Shown piece by piece: positions 16,522 through 26,573 of a stretch of DNA of 64,000 nucleotides. Location: contig CAMFIE010000002.1 of NCBI GenBank assembly GCA_945952315.1, forward strand, positions 362,089-426,088. The letters are read 5' to 3'. The notes beneath the pieces were generated by a model. The model saw only the letters and a list, made by a program, of their open reading frames with translations. It did not search any database and was not told the DNA's origin. How positions within the stretch are numbered: position 1 is the first letter of the stretch; every line of letters begins with the position of its first letter. The DNA is from an uncultured Rhizobium sp. GTDB lineage: Bacteria; Pseudomonadota; Alphaproteobacteria; Rhizobiales; Rhizobiaceae. Both the position numbers and the translations under genes were made by a program.

Positions 16522-16831
16522 TTCACTTTGAAATCAAACCCATGTTGGGTTTGGCCAAAAATGGCCGATTGTATCGGCTTCGGACATGAGGTTTGGAACA
16601 ATGGTGTCGCAGGGGAAAATGCGCGAGCGGCAGGAGGGGGAGGGCGCAGGCCCTGCCGCCTTCGTTGCCCGGTTGCGTGGCAAGCCTTTGCGGTATCGCC
16701 CCCGTTTCCCCGGCGCCTATCCGCCCCGCCTGTTGCGCCGACAAATTGCTTTTAAATTACAGTTATACCATACAGCTTCACGCAAGGCCCGTCCCCTAGT
16801 CTCGCATCCATTAGGAAAGCGAGGATTTGAG
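16522..16831 (+). other. 310-base gap between the two hook genes
   Basis: It starts with two adjacent small hairpins (AAACCCA/TGGGTTT at 16536-16552, GGCCA/TGGCC at 16553-16566) that may weakly terminate the first hook gene, and ends with the leader of the second: CTCGC (16801-16805) can pair with GCGAG (16819-16823) around AGGAAA, partly covering the GAGG ribosome-binding site. The open frame running into the second hook gene from 16586 is not supported as coding. Confidence 0.5.
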
Positions 16832-18127
16832 ATGAGCCTCTTTGGAACCATGAAAACAGCCGTGTCCGGCATGAATGCGCAGGCGAACCGTCTGGGCACG
16901 GTCGGCGATAACATCGCCAATGCAGACACCACCGCCTATAAAAAGGCCTCCGTGCAGTTTTCGTCTCTCGTTCTGCCTTCCACCCCGGGTGCCTACACAT
17001 CCGGCGGCGTGAACTCCAACGTCCGCTACAATGTATCCGAGCAGGGCAACCTGAAATTCACGTCGTCCACCACGGATGTCGCGATCAATGGCGACGGTTT
17101 CTTCGTGGTGCAGAACAGCGCGGAAGTGCCCTATCTCACCCGTGCCGGTTCTTTCGTGATCGACGACAGCGGCAATCTGGTGAATGCGGGCGGCTATACG
17201 CTGCTCGGCTATTCCTTCGGCTCCGGCGCGCCTGCGGCGGTGGTGAACGGCTTTGATGGTCTCGAACCGATCAACCTCTCCACCAACACGCTGACGGCCA
17301 GCCCCTCGAAATACGGCTCCTTTGCCGCAAACCTCGATGCGCGCAAGCCCGTGGTTGCCGCGGCCAACCTGCCGAGCGCCAATGCGGCCACGGCGGACTA
17401 TTCGCACAAGAGCTCGCTCGTGGCCTATGACTCGGTCGGACGCGAGGTTATCTACGACTTCTACTATACGAAGATTTCGGATCCCGCCGCAGGCCCGCCA
17501 GCCACGGGTGCGAAATGGGATATCTCTGTTTTTCGCAAGGACCAGGCCAATCCCTCGACCGGCTTCCCTTACGCGAGCACCCCGGCGAACAACCATATCA
17601 CCGCGACTTTTGACCCCGCGACCGGCAAGATCACCGGTGCGCCACAGAGCATGGCCTTTACCGACAATGTCTCCGTGCCGTCGCAGACGATCACCATCGA
17701 CTTCTCGGCCATGACGCAGCTTGCCTATGACTTCACCTCCAACAAGGCGACGGTGGATGGCACCAAGGCAGCGGCGGTGAAGACCGTTTCCATCGACAAG
17801 GATGGCACGCTTTACGCGGTCTATGACGATGGCTCGCGCGATCCGCGCTATCGCATCGCGCTCGCCACCGTGCAGAGCCCGGACAATCTGCAACTCGTCA
17901 ATGGCAACGTTTACAGCCCGAGCGGCGATTCCGGTGTCGTGCGCACCGGCTTCCCGGGCGAGGGCAATTTCGGCCAGACCATCTCCGGCGCGCTCGAGGA
18001 TTCGAACGTCGACATGGCCTCCGAACTCACGGAAATGATCCAGTCGCAGCGCAGTTACACAGCCAACTCCAAGGTCTTTCAGACCGGTGCGGACCTGATG
18101 GACGTGCTGATCAATCTGAAAAGATAA
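16832..18127 (+). CDS. flgE: Flagellar hook protein FlgE (second, paralogous copy)
   Basis: 431-residue hook-type protein with the same N-terminal (MSLFGTMKTAVSGMNAQANRLGTVGDNIANADTT) and C-terminal (ELTEMIQSQRSYTANSKVFQTGADLMDVLINLKR) cores as the gene before it, but a clearly different middle, so this is an old duplication. I chose 16832, which matches the family start and follows GAGG with a 7-base spacer. It could supply a second hook subunit or replace the first under some conditions. Which of the two is the main hook protein cannot be told from sequence. flgK follows 23 bases later, so this copy heads the flgK-flgL run. Confidence 0.9.
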   Translation: MSLFGTMKTAVSGMNAQANRLGTVGDNIANADTTAYKKASVQFSSLVLPSTPGAYTSGGVNSNVRYNVSEQGNLKFTSSTTDVAINGDGFFVVQNSAEVPYLTRAGSFVIDDSGNLVNAGGYTLLGYSFGSGAPAAVVNGFDGLEPINLSTNTLTASPSKYGSFAANLDARKPVVAAANLPSANAATADYSHKSSLVAYDSVGREVIYDFYYTKISDPAAGPPATGAKWDISVFRKDQANPSTGFPYASTPANNHITATFDPATGKITGAPQSMAFTDNVSVPSQTITIDFSAMTQLAYDFTSNKATVDGTKAAAVKTVSIDKDGTLYAVYDDGSRDPRYRIALATVQSPDNLQLVNGNVYSPSGDSGVVRTGFPGEGNFGQTISGALEDSNVDMASELTEMIQSQRSYTANSKVFQTGADLMDVLINLKR

Positions 18128-18150
18128 GTAGCATAACAAGGTAGGTTTCG

Positions 18151-19599
18151 ATGACCCTTTCGGCGGCATTCAATACTGTTCAGAGCATGTTCCGGAACAA
18201 CGGCACTGCAGCAAATGTGCTGACCGTGAACACCGCGAATGAATCCAATGAAGCCTATGCCCGCCGCACGGCCACGACGCTGACCAATATCTACGGTGGG
18301 GCAGAAGTCGTTGTTCAGCAGGCCCAGGATTTCGGCCTGCTGAAACAGGCACTGAATGCCACCAGCGAGGATGCCGCCCAGCAGCAGCTCTACAGGGACC
18401 TCGAAGGCATCAGCAATGTCTACGGCGGCAACGAACAGAGCTTCTCGCCGGGCACCTATCTCAACAATCTGATGAAGAGCCTGAGCGACTATGCCGCCAA
18501 GCCTTCAGACAATGCGCTGGGCGATGGTGTCGTCGCCCGCGCCAAAGACCTCGTCAACTCGATCCGCGATACGTCTTCGGCCCTGCAGGCCGCGCGGGCG
18601 CAGGCAGATGCCGATATCGCCAATGCGGTGACGAAGCTCAACAATCTTCTCTCCCAGTTCAAGGTGGCGAATGACCAGGTCCTCAGCCTGACGGCGGCCG
18701 GGCAGGAGCCTTTCGATGCGATCGATGCGCGGCAGAAGGCGCTGAACGGGATTTCCGAGATTGTCGGCGTCACCGTCATGCGGCGGCCGAACAACGATCT
18801 CGTTCTTTATACAAGCGATGGCACGACGCTGTTCGAAAGCAGCGCCCGCACCGTCAGCTTCACGCAGACCTTCACCTATGATGCAACGGTCACCGGCAAT
18901 GGCATCAAGATCGATGGCGTGCCGGTCAAGCCGGGTGTCGGTGGCGACACGACCGCCAAGGGTACGCTCGGCGCGCTTCTCCAGATCCGCGACCAGGTCG
19001 CGCCGGTCATGCAGAAGCAGCTCGACGAAGTGGCGCGCGGCCTGATCACCACCTTTTCGGAAACCGATGGCACCAATACCAAGCCCGGTCTTTTCACCTG
19101 GGCAACCGGAACGATCCCGACCGCGGGCACCGTGGTGCCCAACCTTGCGGCACTGATTTCGATCAATGCCGCTGTCGACCCGGCGCAGGGCGGCACGTCC
19201 AGCAGGCTGCGGGATGGCTCGATCAACGGCGCGGCCTACAATCAGAACACCGGCAATAATGCCAGCTTCTCCACCGTGCTCAACAAGTACATTACCGCGC
19301 TCAATACGCCGATCACTTTCGATGCGGCCACGCAACTCCATCCCAGCGCAAGCCTCGTGTCGTTTACTAATGGCTCAATTGGCTGGCTGGAGGAGATTCG
19401 CAAGTCGGCTTTGAGCGGCAAGGAAAACAAGGCAGCGGCGAAAACCCAATCCGTCAGTGCCTATTCCAATTCGACGGGCGTCAATCTGGATCAACAGACC
19501 GCCCTGATGATGGACCTCGACAATGCTCAAAGGACCACGGCGAAAATCTTCAGTGCAATTGATGACATGCTCAAGTCCCTTCTGAACGCAGTAGGCTAA
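18151..19599 (+). CDS. flgK: Hook-associated protein 1 FlgK
   Basis: 482-residue junction protein between hook and filament. The N-terminus (MTLSAAFNTVQSMFRNNGTAANVLTVNTAN) is the rod/hook-type helix with the flagellar-axial NTAN motif, and the end (NLDQQTALMMDLDNAQRTTAKIFSAIDDMLKSLLNAVG) is the FlgK C-terminal D0 helix. The length fits short rhizobial FlgK. It starts after AACAAGGTAGG. flgL follows 3 bases after its stop, so the two junction proteins are made together. Confidence 0.93.
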   Translation: MTLSAAFNTVQSMFRNNGTAANVLTVNTANESNEAYARRTATTLTNIYGGAEVVVQQAQDFGLLKQALNATSEDAAQQQLYRDLEGISNVYGGNEQSFSPGTYLNNLMKSLSDYAAKPSDNALGDGVVARAKDLVNSIRDTSSALQAARAQADADIANAVTKLNNLLSQFKVANDQVLSLTAAGQEPFDAIDARQKALNGISEIVGVTVMRRPNNDLVLYTSDGTTLFESSARTVSFTQTFTYDATVTGNGIKIDGVPVKPGVGGDTTAKGTLGALLQIRDQVAPVMQKQLDEVARGLITTFSETDGTNTKPGLFTWATGTIPTAGTVVPNLAALISINAAVDPAQGGTSSRLRDGSINGAAYNQNTGNNASFSTVLNKYITALNTPITFDAATQLHPSASLVSFTNGSIGWLEEIRKSALSGKENKAAAKTQSVSAYSNSTGVNLDQQTALMMDLDNAQRTTAKIFSAIDDMLKSLLNAVG

Positions 19600-19602
19600 G
19601 TC

Positions 19603-20652
19603 ATGACGACACAGACCATATCAAACATCTCCATGCGAAGTGCGATGCGCTTCTCGGCGAACAATGCGCAAGCTGAACTGGAGAAGGCAAAGCGGGAAGT
19701 CACCACCGGCATCCATGATGATCTGGGTACGGAGCTCGGCGCCCGCATGAGCCATATGGTGAACCTTTCCAATGAACTGGACCGGATCAAGAACAACAAG
19801 GACACCAATTCCATCGTGATCCAGCGGCTGGATTCTTCCCAGACCGCCATGGACTCGATCGGCACCAGCGCCCAGACGATCCTGAATTCGCTGGTTTCCC
19901 TTTCCGGCAATGCGGATGCGAAAAGCATCAAGACGATGACGGATTCGATCAAGGATGCCTACCAGGCGATCACGGCTGCGGCCAATACGTCCGTCAACGG
20001 GGAGTTTCTGTTCGCCGGCATCAACACCGATGTGAAGCCGCTCGACGATTACTTCGCGGCAGGCTCTCCGGCCAAGACCAGTTTCGATACACTGCTGAAC
20101 GGCTATCTGACGGCGAACACCATCGCATCCGTCAGTGCCATGACCGCGACGCAGATGACGGATTTCATCAACAATACGCTGACGCCCAGTTTCATGGGTA
20201 CCGACTGGACCACCAACTGGTCGAGCGCCACCGACAAGAACCTGACGGGCCGTGTCACCAACAACCAGATCATCGAAACCTCGACGAATACCAATTCGTC
20301 CGGGTTCCGGCAGATGGCGCTGGCCATGGTCATTTCCACCGAGCTGTTGAGCAAGACCCTGGCGACCGATGTGCGCCAGGCTGCGTCCACGGCGGCGATT
20401 TCCGCAATCGGCCTCGGCCGGACGGGCATCGACGCCCAGCGTACCCAGCTCGGCCTGTCGCAATCCCGCGTGAGTGAAGCCAACGACTTCCTCGATGCCC
20501 AGCGCAACATTCTCGAGAAATACCTCTCGAGCATGCAGAGCATCGATCCCTACGAGGCTTCATCGCGGGTCGAAGAACTCAAGACGCTGCTCCAGACGGC
20601 CTACAGCCTGACGGCGCATCTGCAGAACCTGAGCCTCGTGAACTTCCTCTGA
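19603..20652 (+). CDS. flgL: Hook-associated protein 3 FlgL
   Basis: 349-residue flagellin-like junction protein that sits between FlgK and the filament. It has the flagellin N-terminal helix (ISMRSAMRFSANNAQAELEKAKREVTTG) and a C-terminal helix pair (SQSRVSEANDFLDAQRNILEKYLSSMQSIDPYEASSRVEEL). There is no Shine-Dalgarno beyond the end of flgK, so translation is probably coupled. flaF and flbT follow closely. Confidence 0.92.
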   Translation: MTTQTISNISMRSAMRFSANNAQAELEKAKREVTTGIHDDLGTELGARMSHMVNLSNELDRIKNNKDTNSIVIQRLDSSQTAMDSIGTSAQTILNSLVSLSGNADAKSIKTMTDSIKDAYQAITAAANTSVNGEFLFAGINTDVKPLDDYFAAGSPAKTSFDTLLNGYLTANTIASVSAMTATQMTDFINNTLTPSFMGTDWTTNWSSATDKNLTGRVTNNQIIETSTNTNSSGFRQMALAMVISTELLSKTLATDVRQAASTAAISAIGLGRTGIDAQRTQLGLSQSRVSEANDFLDAQRNILEKYLSSMQSIDPYEASSRVEELKTLLQTAYSLTAHLQNLSLVNFL

Positions 20653-20689
20653 TGATAAGAGGAACAACGTGAACATGAAGGATGCATGA

Positions 20690-21037
20690 ATGTATCAGTT
20701 TTCATACGCCGAAATCATGGAAGATGGCGTCGCCGACGCCAAGGAACGTGAACGGCAAGTTCTCAGCCGGTCTATAGAAATGCTTGAGGCGGCCCGCGAC
20801 GTGGGAGGTTACTCGCGGGAGGCTATCGATGCCCTGTTTTATACCCGTCGCATCTGGATCCGTTTCATCGAGGATTTGAAACAACCCGAAAACCAGCTCG
20901 ATGTAGAGCTGCGCGCCAACCTCATATCAATCGCCATCTGGATTTTGAAGGAATGTGACCGGATCAGACGCCGGGAATGCCAGAACTTCCAGGGCATTAT
21001 CGACATAACCACCATCATTAGGGATGGACTTAAATGA
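20690..21037 (+). CDS. flaF: Flagellin synthesis regulator FlaF
   Basis: 115-residue protein found only in alphaproteobacteria. In Caulobacter and Brucella it is needed for flagellin production and acts against FlbT, which lies next to it here. Recognised by [12 protein letters not shown] and by [37 protein letters not shown]. It overlaps flbT by 4 bases (ATGA), so the two antagonists are made in a fixed ratio. Its likely targets are the seven flagellins upstream. Confidence 0.92.
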   Translation: MYQFSYAEIMEDGVADAKERERQVLSRSIEMLEAARDVGGYSREAIDALFYTRRIWIRFIEDLKQPENQLDVELRANLISIAIWILKECDRIRRRECQNFQGIIDITTIIRDGLK

Positions 21038-21483
21038 AAAGTACTCTGCGCATCTCCCTCAAGTCAGGCGAACGCATCTTCATCAATGGCGCGGTGTTGC
21101 GCGTTGATCGCAAGGTTGCGCTCGAATTCCTGAATGACGTGACATTCCTCCTGGAAAACCACGTCCTTCAGCCTGAAGACGCGACGACACCGTTGCGCCA
21201 GCTTTATTTCATTGCCCAGATGATGCTGATCAACCCGGAAGGTGCTGAACAGTCCATGGCGATGTTCCGCAAGTCCGTTATCATGCTGCTCAACTGCTTC
21301 AAGAACGAGGAAGTTCTCGCCGAACTGAAGCGGATCGATGGCATGGTGACCTCCGGTCGTGCCTTTGATGCCTTGAAGGCCATCCGCGCGCTCTATCCGA
21401 TCGAGGACCAGATCCTCAACAATCAGGAAATGAGCCCGGCAACCATCGAGGAAATCCGCAGGGAGATCGCGCCATGGCGGTAA
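21034..21483 (+). CDS. flbT: Flagellin synthesis repressor FlbT
   Basis: 149-residue post-transcriptional regulator. In Caulobacter FlbT binds the 5' leader of flagellin mRNA and promotes its decay until the hook is finished; in Brucella it can activate. Family features: [48 protein letters not shown]. It overlaps flaF at the start (4 bases) and flgD at the end (10 bases). Six flagellin leaders in this window share a foldable element (for example 4921-4991) that is the natural candidate target. Confidence 0.93.
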   Translation: MKSTLRISLKSGERIFINGAVLRVDRKVALEFLNDVTFLLENHVLQPEDATTPLRQLYFIAQMMLINPEGAEQSMAMFRKSVIMLLNCFKNEEVLAELKRIDGMVTSGRAFDALKAIRALYPIEDQILNNQEMSPATIEEIRREIAPWR

Positions 21484-21884
21484 CGGGCGTCAATCCGGTC
21501 AGCAACACCAATACGAACACGACGAGCAACGCGACCGACAAGTCGAATGCGACCGTCAATTACAACAACTTTCTTCAGCTGCTCATCGCGCAGATGAAGA
21601 ACCAGGACCCGACCGATCCGATGGATGCCTCGCAGCAGGTGGCGCAGCTCGCGACCTTCTCGCAGGTCGAGCAGTCGGTGAAGATGAACACCAACCTGGA
21701 ATCGCTGCTGAAGAGCCAGAATATCAGCCAGGCGACCTCGTTCATCGGCAAGACCCTGACCAGTTCGGATGGCAATACATCCGGCGTTGTCGCCTCGATT
21801 AAAATTACCAATACCGGCCTGGTTGCCACCACCACTACGGGCAAGGAAATCACCATCGGTTCTGGTATCGTGGTTAAGAACTGA
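21474..21884 (+). CDS. flgD: Hook-assembly scaffold protein FlgD
   Basis: 136-residue hook-capping protein, short compared with enteric FlgD (about 230), as is usual in rhizobia, which lack most of the C-terminal tudor/FnIII part. The core motif is [41 protein letters not shown]. It starts inside the end of flbT. A small hairpin (GCCGGAA/TTCCGGC near 21901-21920) lies in the gap to fliQ but has no T run. Confidence 0.93.
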   Translation: MAVTGVNPVSNTNTNTTSNATDKSNATVNYNNFLQLLIAQMKNQDPTDPMDASQQVAQLATFSQVEQSVKMNTNLESLLKSQNISQATSFIGKTLTSSDGNTSGVVASIKITNTGLVATTTTGKEITIGSGIVVKN

Positions 21885-21943
21885 TGAAGCCCTGATTCGC
21901 TGCCGGAACCGCTTTCCGGCGGCACAATGGAAGGCATGATGCC

Positions 21944-22210
21944 ATGAATGAAGCCGACGCACTTGATATCGTGCAGGCCGCCGTCTGGACCGTTCTGGTC
22001 TCCGCCGGCCCCGCCGTTCTCGCCGCCATGGTTGTCGGTCTGACGATCGCCCTCATTCAGGCGCTCACCCAGGTGCAGGAAATCACACTCACCTTCGTGC
22101 CGAAGATCATCGCCGTGATGGTCACCGTCGGCATTTCTGCACCGTTCATCGGCGGCCAGATCTCGCTTTTCACCAATATGGTCTTCTCTCGCGTTCAGAC
22201 CGGGTTCTGA
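21944..22210 (+). CDS. fliQ: Flagellar export protein FliQ
   Basis: 88-residue inner-membrane protein of the export gate with two membrane helices (about residues 15-38 and 50-75). Motifs: IVQAAVWTVLVSAGPAVLAAMVVGLTIALIQALTQVQEITLTFVPK. It is in the order fliQ-flhA-fliR; fliP and flhB are not in the window. Confidence 0.95.
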   Translation: MNEADALDIVQAAVWTVLVSAGPAVLAAMVVGLTIALIQALTQVQEITLTFVPKIIAVMVTVGISAPFIGGQISLFTNMVFSRVQTGF

Positions 22211-22325
22211 ACGCAAAATACCATCCTCGCGCAAGCTTCGGCCGCTACTCAATGGGATATCGCGGAGCAGGTGTGACGATTGCGTCGCCCTGCCGCCCCG
22301 CTTCTCATGAAGAGATGGAACGGTC

Positions 22326-24410
22326 ATGGCGCAACCACCAGCAATATCCCTGTCGAAGGGCCCGAGCAGCCGGGATATCGGCTTTGCGATGGGCATCGTC
22401 ACCATCCTGTGCATCCTGTTCCTGCCGATCCCGGCTTTCATGATCGACATGGGGCTGGCCTTCTCGATCGCGCTTTCGGTGCTGATCCTGATGGTCTCTC
22501 TCTGGATCCAGCGCCCGCTCGATTTCTCGTCCTTCCCGACCGTGCTGCTGATCGCAACCATGATCCGGCTGGCGCTGAACATTGCGACAACCCGCGTGAT
22601 CCTCTCCCACGGTCATGAGGGCCACGGGGCCGCGGGCAATGTGATCCAGGGCTTCTCGAACCTCGTGATGTCCGGCGATTTCGTGATCGGTCTTATCGTC
22701 TTCATGATCCTTGTGACGGTGAACTTCATCGTGATCACGAAGGGTGCCACCCGTATCGCGGAAGTCGGCGCCCGCTTCACCCTCGATGCCATTCCCGGCA
22801 AGCAGATGTCGATCGATGCCGATTTGTCAGCGGGCATCATCGACGAGACGGAGGCCCAGCGCCGCCGCCGCGAGCTGGAAGAGGAAAGCTCCTTCTTCGG
22901 GGCGATGGACGGTGCGTCGAAATTCGTGCGCGGCGATGCGGTCGCGGGCCTTCTGATCACCGGCATCAACGTGTTCGGCGGCATCGTCATCGGCTATTTC
23001 CGTCATGGCATGGAAATCGGCCAGGCGGCGGATGTCTTCGTGAAGCTGTCGGTCGGTGACGGTATCGTGTCGCAGGTGCCGGCGCTGATCGTTTCGCTCG
23101 CAGCCGGCCTGCTCGTGTCGCGCACCGGCACGCCGGGCTCCACGGACCAGGCCGTGGTCAACCAGCTCTCCGGTTATCCGCGCGCGCTTTCGGTCTCGGC
23201 GGGCCTGATGGGCCTTCTCGCCATCATTCCGGGGCTTCCCACCATCCCCTTCCTCACGCTCGGCAGCATCCTTGCCTTCGGCAGCTGGTATATTCCGAAG
23301 CAGGTGGAGGAGGAAAACAAGCTGCGCCGGGAGCAGGAGGAAAAGAAGGTCATCCAGACCAAGGAGCAGGAAAAGGATTCGGTCAAATCCGTGCTCAAGA
23401 CGGCCGAAATCGAGCTTGCGCTTGGCAAGCAGGTCTCGACCCGCCTGCTCGGCGCGCATCAGGAACTCGCCTTCCGCGTCGGCAAGATGCGCAAGAAATT
23501 CGCCAGCCAGTACGGTTTCGTGGTGCCGGAAATCAAGGTCTCCGACGATATCTCGATCCCGGAAAAATCCTACCAGATCCGCATCCACGGAACCACGATC
23601 GCGTCGAACACGCTGCGTGTGGGCGAAGTGCTGGTCGTCACCGGCTCCGGTCGCAAGCCGACGGTTCCGGGGGACGAAATCCGCGAACCCGCTTTCGGCA
23701 TGCCCGCGGTCTCGATCCTCGAGGCCTTCACGGAAGACCTGAAGCGCGAGGGCTTCCACCCCATCGACAATGTCTCGGTGGTGCTCACCCACGTTTCGGA
23801 AGTCATCCGCAACAACCTGCCGCAGCTTCTGTCCTACAAGGACGTGAAGATCCTGATCGATCGTCTCGATCCGGAATACAAGAAGCTTGCGGACGAAATC
23901 TGCTCCTCGCACATGTCCTATTCGGGGCTGCAGGCGGTGCTGAAACTGCTTTTGTCCGAGCGTGTCTCGATCCGCAACCTGCATCTCATTCTCGAGGCGG
24001 TGGCCGAGCTTGCGCCGCATGTGCGCAAGACCGAGCAGATTGTCGAGCATGTGCGCGTGCGCATGGCGCAGCAGCTCTGCGGCGACCTTGCGGACAATGG
24101 CGTGCTGCGCGTGCTCCGGCTGGGCTCGAAATGGGATCTCGTCTTCCATCAGGCCTTGAAGCGCGACAACAAGGGCGAAGTGGTGGAGTTCGACATCGAT
24201 CCGCGCAGTCTCGAAGAGTTTTCCGAACAGGCAACCAAGGTTATCCGTGAATTCATGGACCGCGGCCTGCCATTCGTGCTTGTCACCTCGCCCGAAACGC
24301 GCTCCTATGTGCGCATGATCATCGAACGCTTGTTCGCGACGCTTCCGGTGCTGTCCCATGTGGAACTGGCAAAGGGGATCGAAATCAAGATTCTGGGCTC
24401 CATTTCATGA
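22326..24410 (+). CDS. flhA: Flagellar export protein FlhA
   Basis: 694-residue core of the flagellar type III export gate. The N-terminal third has about eight membrane helices, including the conserved FHIPEP-type loop ([31 protein letters not shown], about residues 137-165), and the cytoplasmic C-terminal half binds export chaperones and substrates. The length matches the family. The start follows AAGAGATGGAACGGTC; a GAGATGG purine block gives a fair spacer. Its stop overlaps the fliR start (ATGA). Confidence 0.96.
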   Translation: MAQPPAISLSKGPSSRDIGFAMGIVTILCILFLPIPAFMIDMGLAFSIALSVLILMVSLWIQRPLDFSSFPTVLLIATMIRLALNIATTRVILSHGHEGHGAAGNVIQGFSNLVMSGDFVIGLIVFMILVTVNFIVITKGATRIAEVGARFTLDAIPGKQMSIDADLSAGIIDETEAQRRRRELEEESSFFGAMDGASKFVRGDAVAGLLITGINVFGGIVIGYFRHGMEIGQAADVFVKLSVGDGIVSQVPALIVSLAAGLLVSRTGTPGSTDQAVVNQLSGYPRALSVSAGLMGLLAIIPGLPTIPFLTLGSILAFGSWYIPKQVEEENKLRREQEEKKVIQTKEQEKDSVKSVLKTAEIELALGKQVSTRLLGAHQELAFRVGKMRKKFASQYGFVVPEIKVSDDISIPEKSYQIRIHGTTIASNTLRVGEVLVVTGSGRKPTVPGDEIREPAFGMPAVSILEAFTEDLKREGFHPIDNVSVVLTHVSEVIRNNLPQLLSYKDVKILIDRLDPEYKKLADEICSSHMSYSGLQAVLKLLLSERVSIRNLHLILEAVAELAPHVRKTEQIVEHVRVRMAQQLCGDLADNGVLRVLRLGSKWDLVFHQALKRDNKGEVVEFDIDPRSLEEFSEQATKVIREFMDRGLPFVLVTSPETRSYVRMIIERLFATLPVLSHVELAKGIEIKILGSIS

Positions 24411-25162
24411 TAACAGACCCGCAGGGGACCATCCTCGCCCTCTTCCTGGCCTTTTGCCGGGTAGGGGGCTGCTTTATGGTTCTTCCGGGGTTTTCCTCCG
24501 CCCGCGTGCCGCCGCAGATCAGGCTCTTTGCCGCAGGCGGGTTGTCGATGGCGCTCCTGCCGATGCTGTGGGATATCATCTATCCGCGCGTCTCAGGCGG
24601 CGGCCAGCTAGTCTATATCAATCTCATCATCACCGAATCGGCGATTGGCGTGATGTACGGGCTGATCGCCCGCTTCTTCACGCTGGGCCTGCAGTTCACG
24701 GGTTCCGTGCTCACCCAGATGATCGGCTTCAACGCCCCGCCAGCCCCCGACATTCTCGAAGACGTGGCGGAAAACCAGCTCACCAATCTCATCAGCTTCG
24801 GTGGCCTGATGGTGCTGTTTGCCATGGATTTCCATCACATGGTGTTTCGCGCCATTCTGGAAAGCTATAACCAGATGCCGGTCGGCGGCACCATGCATGT
24901 GCAGAAATTCCTGATCTCGCTCACCGATACCGTGCAGACGACGACGATGATCATGCTGCGCCTGTGCAGCCCCTTCATCATCTACGGTCTGATGTTCAAC
25001 ATCTCGGTCGGCCTGATCAACAAGCTTGCGCAGCAGATCCCGATCTTCTTCATCTCCACGCCCTATCTCATCGCGGGCGGGCTGTTCATGCTCTATCTGT
25101 CGATTGCGGCGATGCTGAAACAGTTCAGCGATGCTTTCCCCACGATCTTTCTCGGCATGTAG
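24407..25162 (+). CDS. fliR: Flagellar export protein FliR
   Basis: 251-residue integral membrane gate protein with about six helices; recognised by [29 protein letters not shown] at the start and by the middle block [21 protein letters not shown]. It forms the export channel with FliP and FliQ. Translation is coupled to flhA by a 4-base overlap. The next gene begins 14 bases after its stop. Confidence 0.95.
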   Translation: MITDPQGTILALFLAFCRVGGCFMVLPGFSSARVPPQIRLFAAGGLSMALLPMLWDIIYPRVSGGGQLVYINLIITESAIGVMYGLIARFFTLGLQFTGSVLTQMIGFNAPPAPDILEDVAENQLTNLISFGGLMVLFAMDFHHMVFRAILESYNQMPVGGTMHVQKFLISLTDTVQTTTMIMLRLCSPFIIYGLMFNISVGLINKLAQQIPIFFISTPYLIAGGLFMLYLSIAAMLKQFSDAFPTIFLGM

Positions 25163-25176
25163 GAAGGACGCGCGCC

Positions 25177-25593
25177 ATGGCACCACAATCCCGGTCGGAA
25201 AAGCTGAAGCGGCTGGTCGCCGTGCAGCGGCATCTGGAAAAGATGGCCGAGAGCGATCTTGCCGCCACCACCCGCCAGCGGCAGGAGGTGAACCAGACCA
25301 TGGACGTGGTGATGGATGCCATCGGCTCGCTCGACAGCCTGCACCGGCTCTTCTCCCAGCACTATGCGGAACGCTTTACCCGCCTCACCATCCAGGATTC
25401 GCAGCTGCAAGGCATGCAGAACCTGCACGAGCGGCGGGTGCTGAAGGAGCGCACCAAGGGTAACCGTCTGGAAGATCACATGAATGAGGCGCGCGAGGAA
25501 GAAGACCGCGAGGTGGATGACAATGCCATCTACGACCTCATTGACCAGCAGGTCGCCTCCACGCCAGCCTCCAGCAAGGTTCAAAAGCCATAG
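25177..25593 (+). CDS. FliJ-like coiled-coil protein of the flagellar cluster
   Basis: 138-residue, highly charged protein that looks almost wholly helical (KSEKLKRLVAVQRHLEKMAESDLAATTRQRQEV; RRVLKERTKGNRLEDHMNEAREEEDREVDD). FliJ has this size, charge and shape and acts as the export-ATPase central stalk and chaperone escort, but by eye no family signature proves it. The start at 25177 follows AGGAAGGACG. It sits directly after fliR and before the rod-binding gene, so a flagellar role is likely. Confidence 0.65.
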   Translation: MAPQSRSEKLKRLVAVQRHLEKMAESDLAATTRQRQEVNQTMDVVMDAIGSLDSLHRLFSQHYAERFTRLTIQDSQLQGMQNLHERRVLKERTKGNRLEDHMNEAREEEDREVDDNAIYDLIDQQVASTPASSKVQKP

Positions 25594-25623
25594 TCCTTTC
25601 GTCAAGATTGAAAGGGACTTGTC

Positions 25624-26193
25624 GTGGCTATTTCGCCCCCAAGTGATTTGGTAATGGACGTGGTACGCGCCGCTGATCCGACGCAGGTTCAGGCAGCGCA
25701 GGAAAAACTCAAGGCAAACCGGGCGGCGTTTCGCGCGTCAAGCCTTGCCGATGCAGGCAAGGGTTTCGCCTCGATGCTCGGCGCGGCGAACAGCGCGGAA
25801 TTCGACGCCGGCCTTTCGCGCGCCAATACCCAGAAGGTCAATCCGGCCGATGTGCCGAAGGCCTATCGTGACTACGAGGCCGTGTTTCTGCAGAACTTTG
25901 TGAAGAGCATGATGCCCGAGGACACGGAAGACGTCTTCGGCAAGGGGCTGGCCGGCGACATGTGGAAGAGCATGTCCGCCGAACATATCGGCCAGGCGAT
26001 TGCCGATAGCGGCGGCGTGGGCATCGCCGAGCAGATGTATGCCCAGCAGCTCCAGCACATGCAGCGGCACACGCAGCAGTCGGCTGCCAATGAAGATGAC
26101 CGCCAGACGGCTCTCAGTATGGTCCGCGATCTGGAGCGACGCACCTTCGGTGTCACCCCGATCGATGAAAACGACAAGTCCAGCAAGGTATGA
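25624..26193 (+). CDS. flgJ: Rod-binding protein, FlgJ N-terminal type
   Basis: 189-residue protein starting with GTG at 25624. The core (YEAVFLQNFVKSMMPED ... FGKGLAGDMWKSMSAEHIGQAIADSGGVGIAEQMY, about residues 80-145) is the FlgJ/Chep rod-binding domain that caps the growing rod in the periplasm. The muramidase half of enteric FlgJ is missing, as in other alphaproteobacteria; the transglycosylase at 13496 probably does that job. It is followed by an overlapping or closely spaced FlgN-like gene. Confidence 0.85.
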   Translation: MAISPPSDLVMDVVRAADPTQVQAAQEKLKANRAAFRASSLADAGKGFASMLGAANSAEFDAGLSRANTQKVNPADVPKAYRDYEAVFLQNFVKSMMPEDTEDVFGKGLAGDMWKSMSAEHIGQAIADSGGVGIAEQMYAQQLQHMQRHTQQSAANEDDRQTALSMVRDLERRTFGVTPIDENDKSSKV

Positions 26194-26207
26194 TTGGAAG
26201 CAAGACT

Positions 26208-26573
26208 ATGGAAATCCTCTCGAACGATTACCGGATCAAATCCGTGCTGGGCCGCCTTGAACTGATCATCGACAATGAAAACGAACGGATCGGCCATGAT
26301 CCGGAATTCGATCTCAAGGTTTCGAACGCGCACAAGAGCCGCTGCCTTTATGAACTGTCCATGCTGTTCCGGGATACCGACCAGCACGAGATTGCCCGCG
26401 GCTATGTCACGCAGATGCAGGGTCTGCGCGAAAAGCTTGCCACCAATGCCACGCGCGTTCAGGCCCATCTGGAGGCGGTGCGCGCCGTTGCCGATATTCT
26501 GAAGACCGCCATGCAGGAAGCCGAGGACGACGGCACCTATTCCCAGGAACAGTTCCTTTACGGTGAGGCCTGA
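26208..26573 (+). CDS. FlgN-like small flagellar protein
   Basis: 121-residue helical protein (MEILSNDYRIKSVLGRLELIIDNENERIG ... MLFRDTDQHEIARGYVTQMQGLREKLATNATRVQAHLEAVRAVADI). The length, helix-rich design and place suggest an export chaperone of the FlgN type for FlgK and FlgL, but this is inference. An ATG at 26190 overlaps the preceding stop (ATGA) and would add 6 residues; 26208 has the better ribosome-binding site (TTGGAAG, 7-base spacer). The last A of its stop codon begins the next gene (TGATGG). Confidence 0.6.
   Translation: MEILSNDYRIKSVLGRLELIIDNENERIGHDPEFDLKVSNAHKSRCLYELSMLFRDTDQHEIARGYVTQMQGLREKLATNATRVQAHLEAVRAVADILKTAMQEAEDDGTYSQEQFLYGEA

Noticed and set aside
16586..16831. 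82-residue N-terminal extension of the second FlgE
   Set aside because: FlgE begins with MSLFGTM at 16832 in both copies; the extension is Arg/Pro/Ala-rich shadow sequence.
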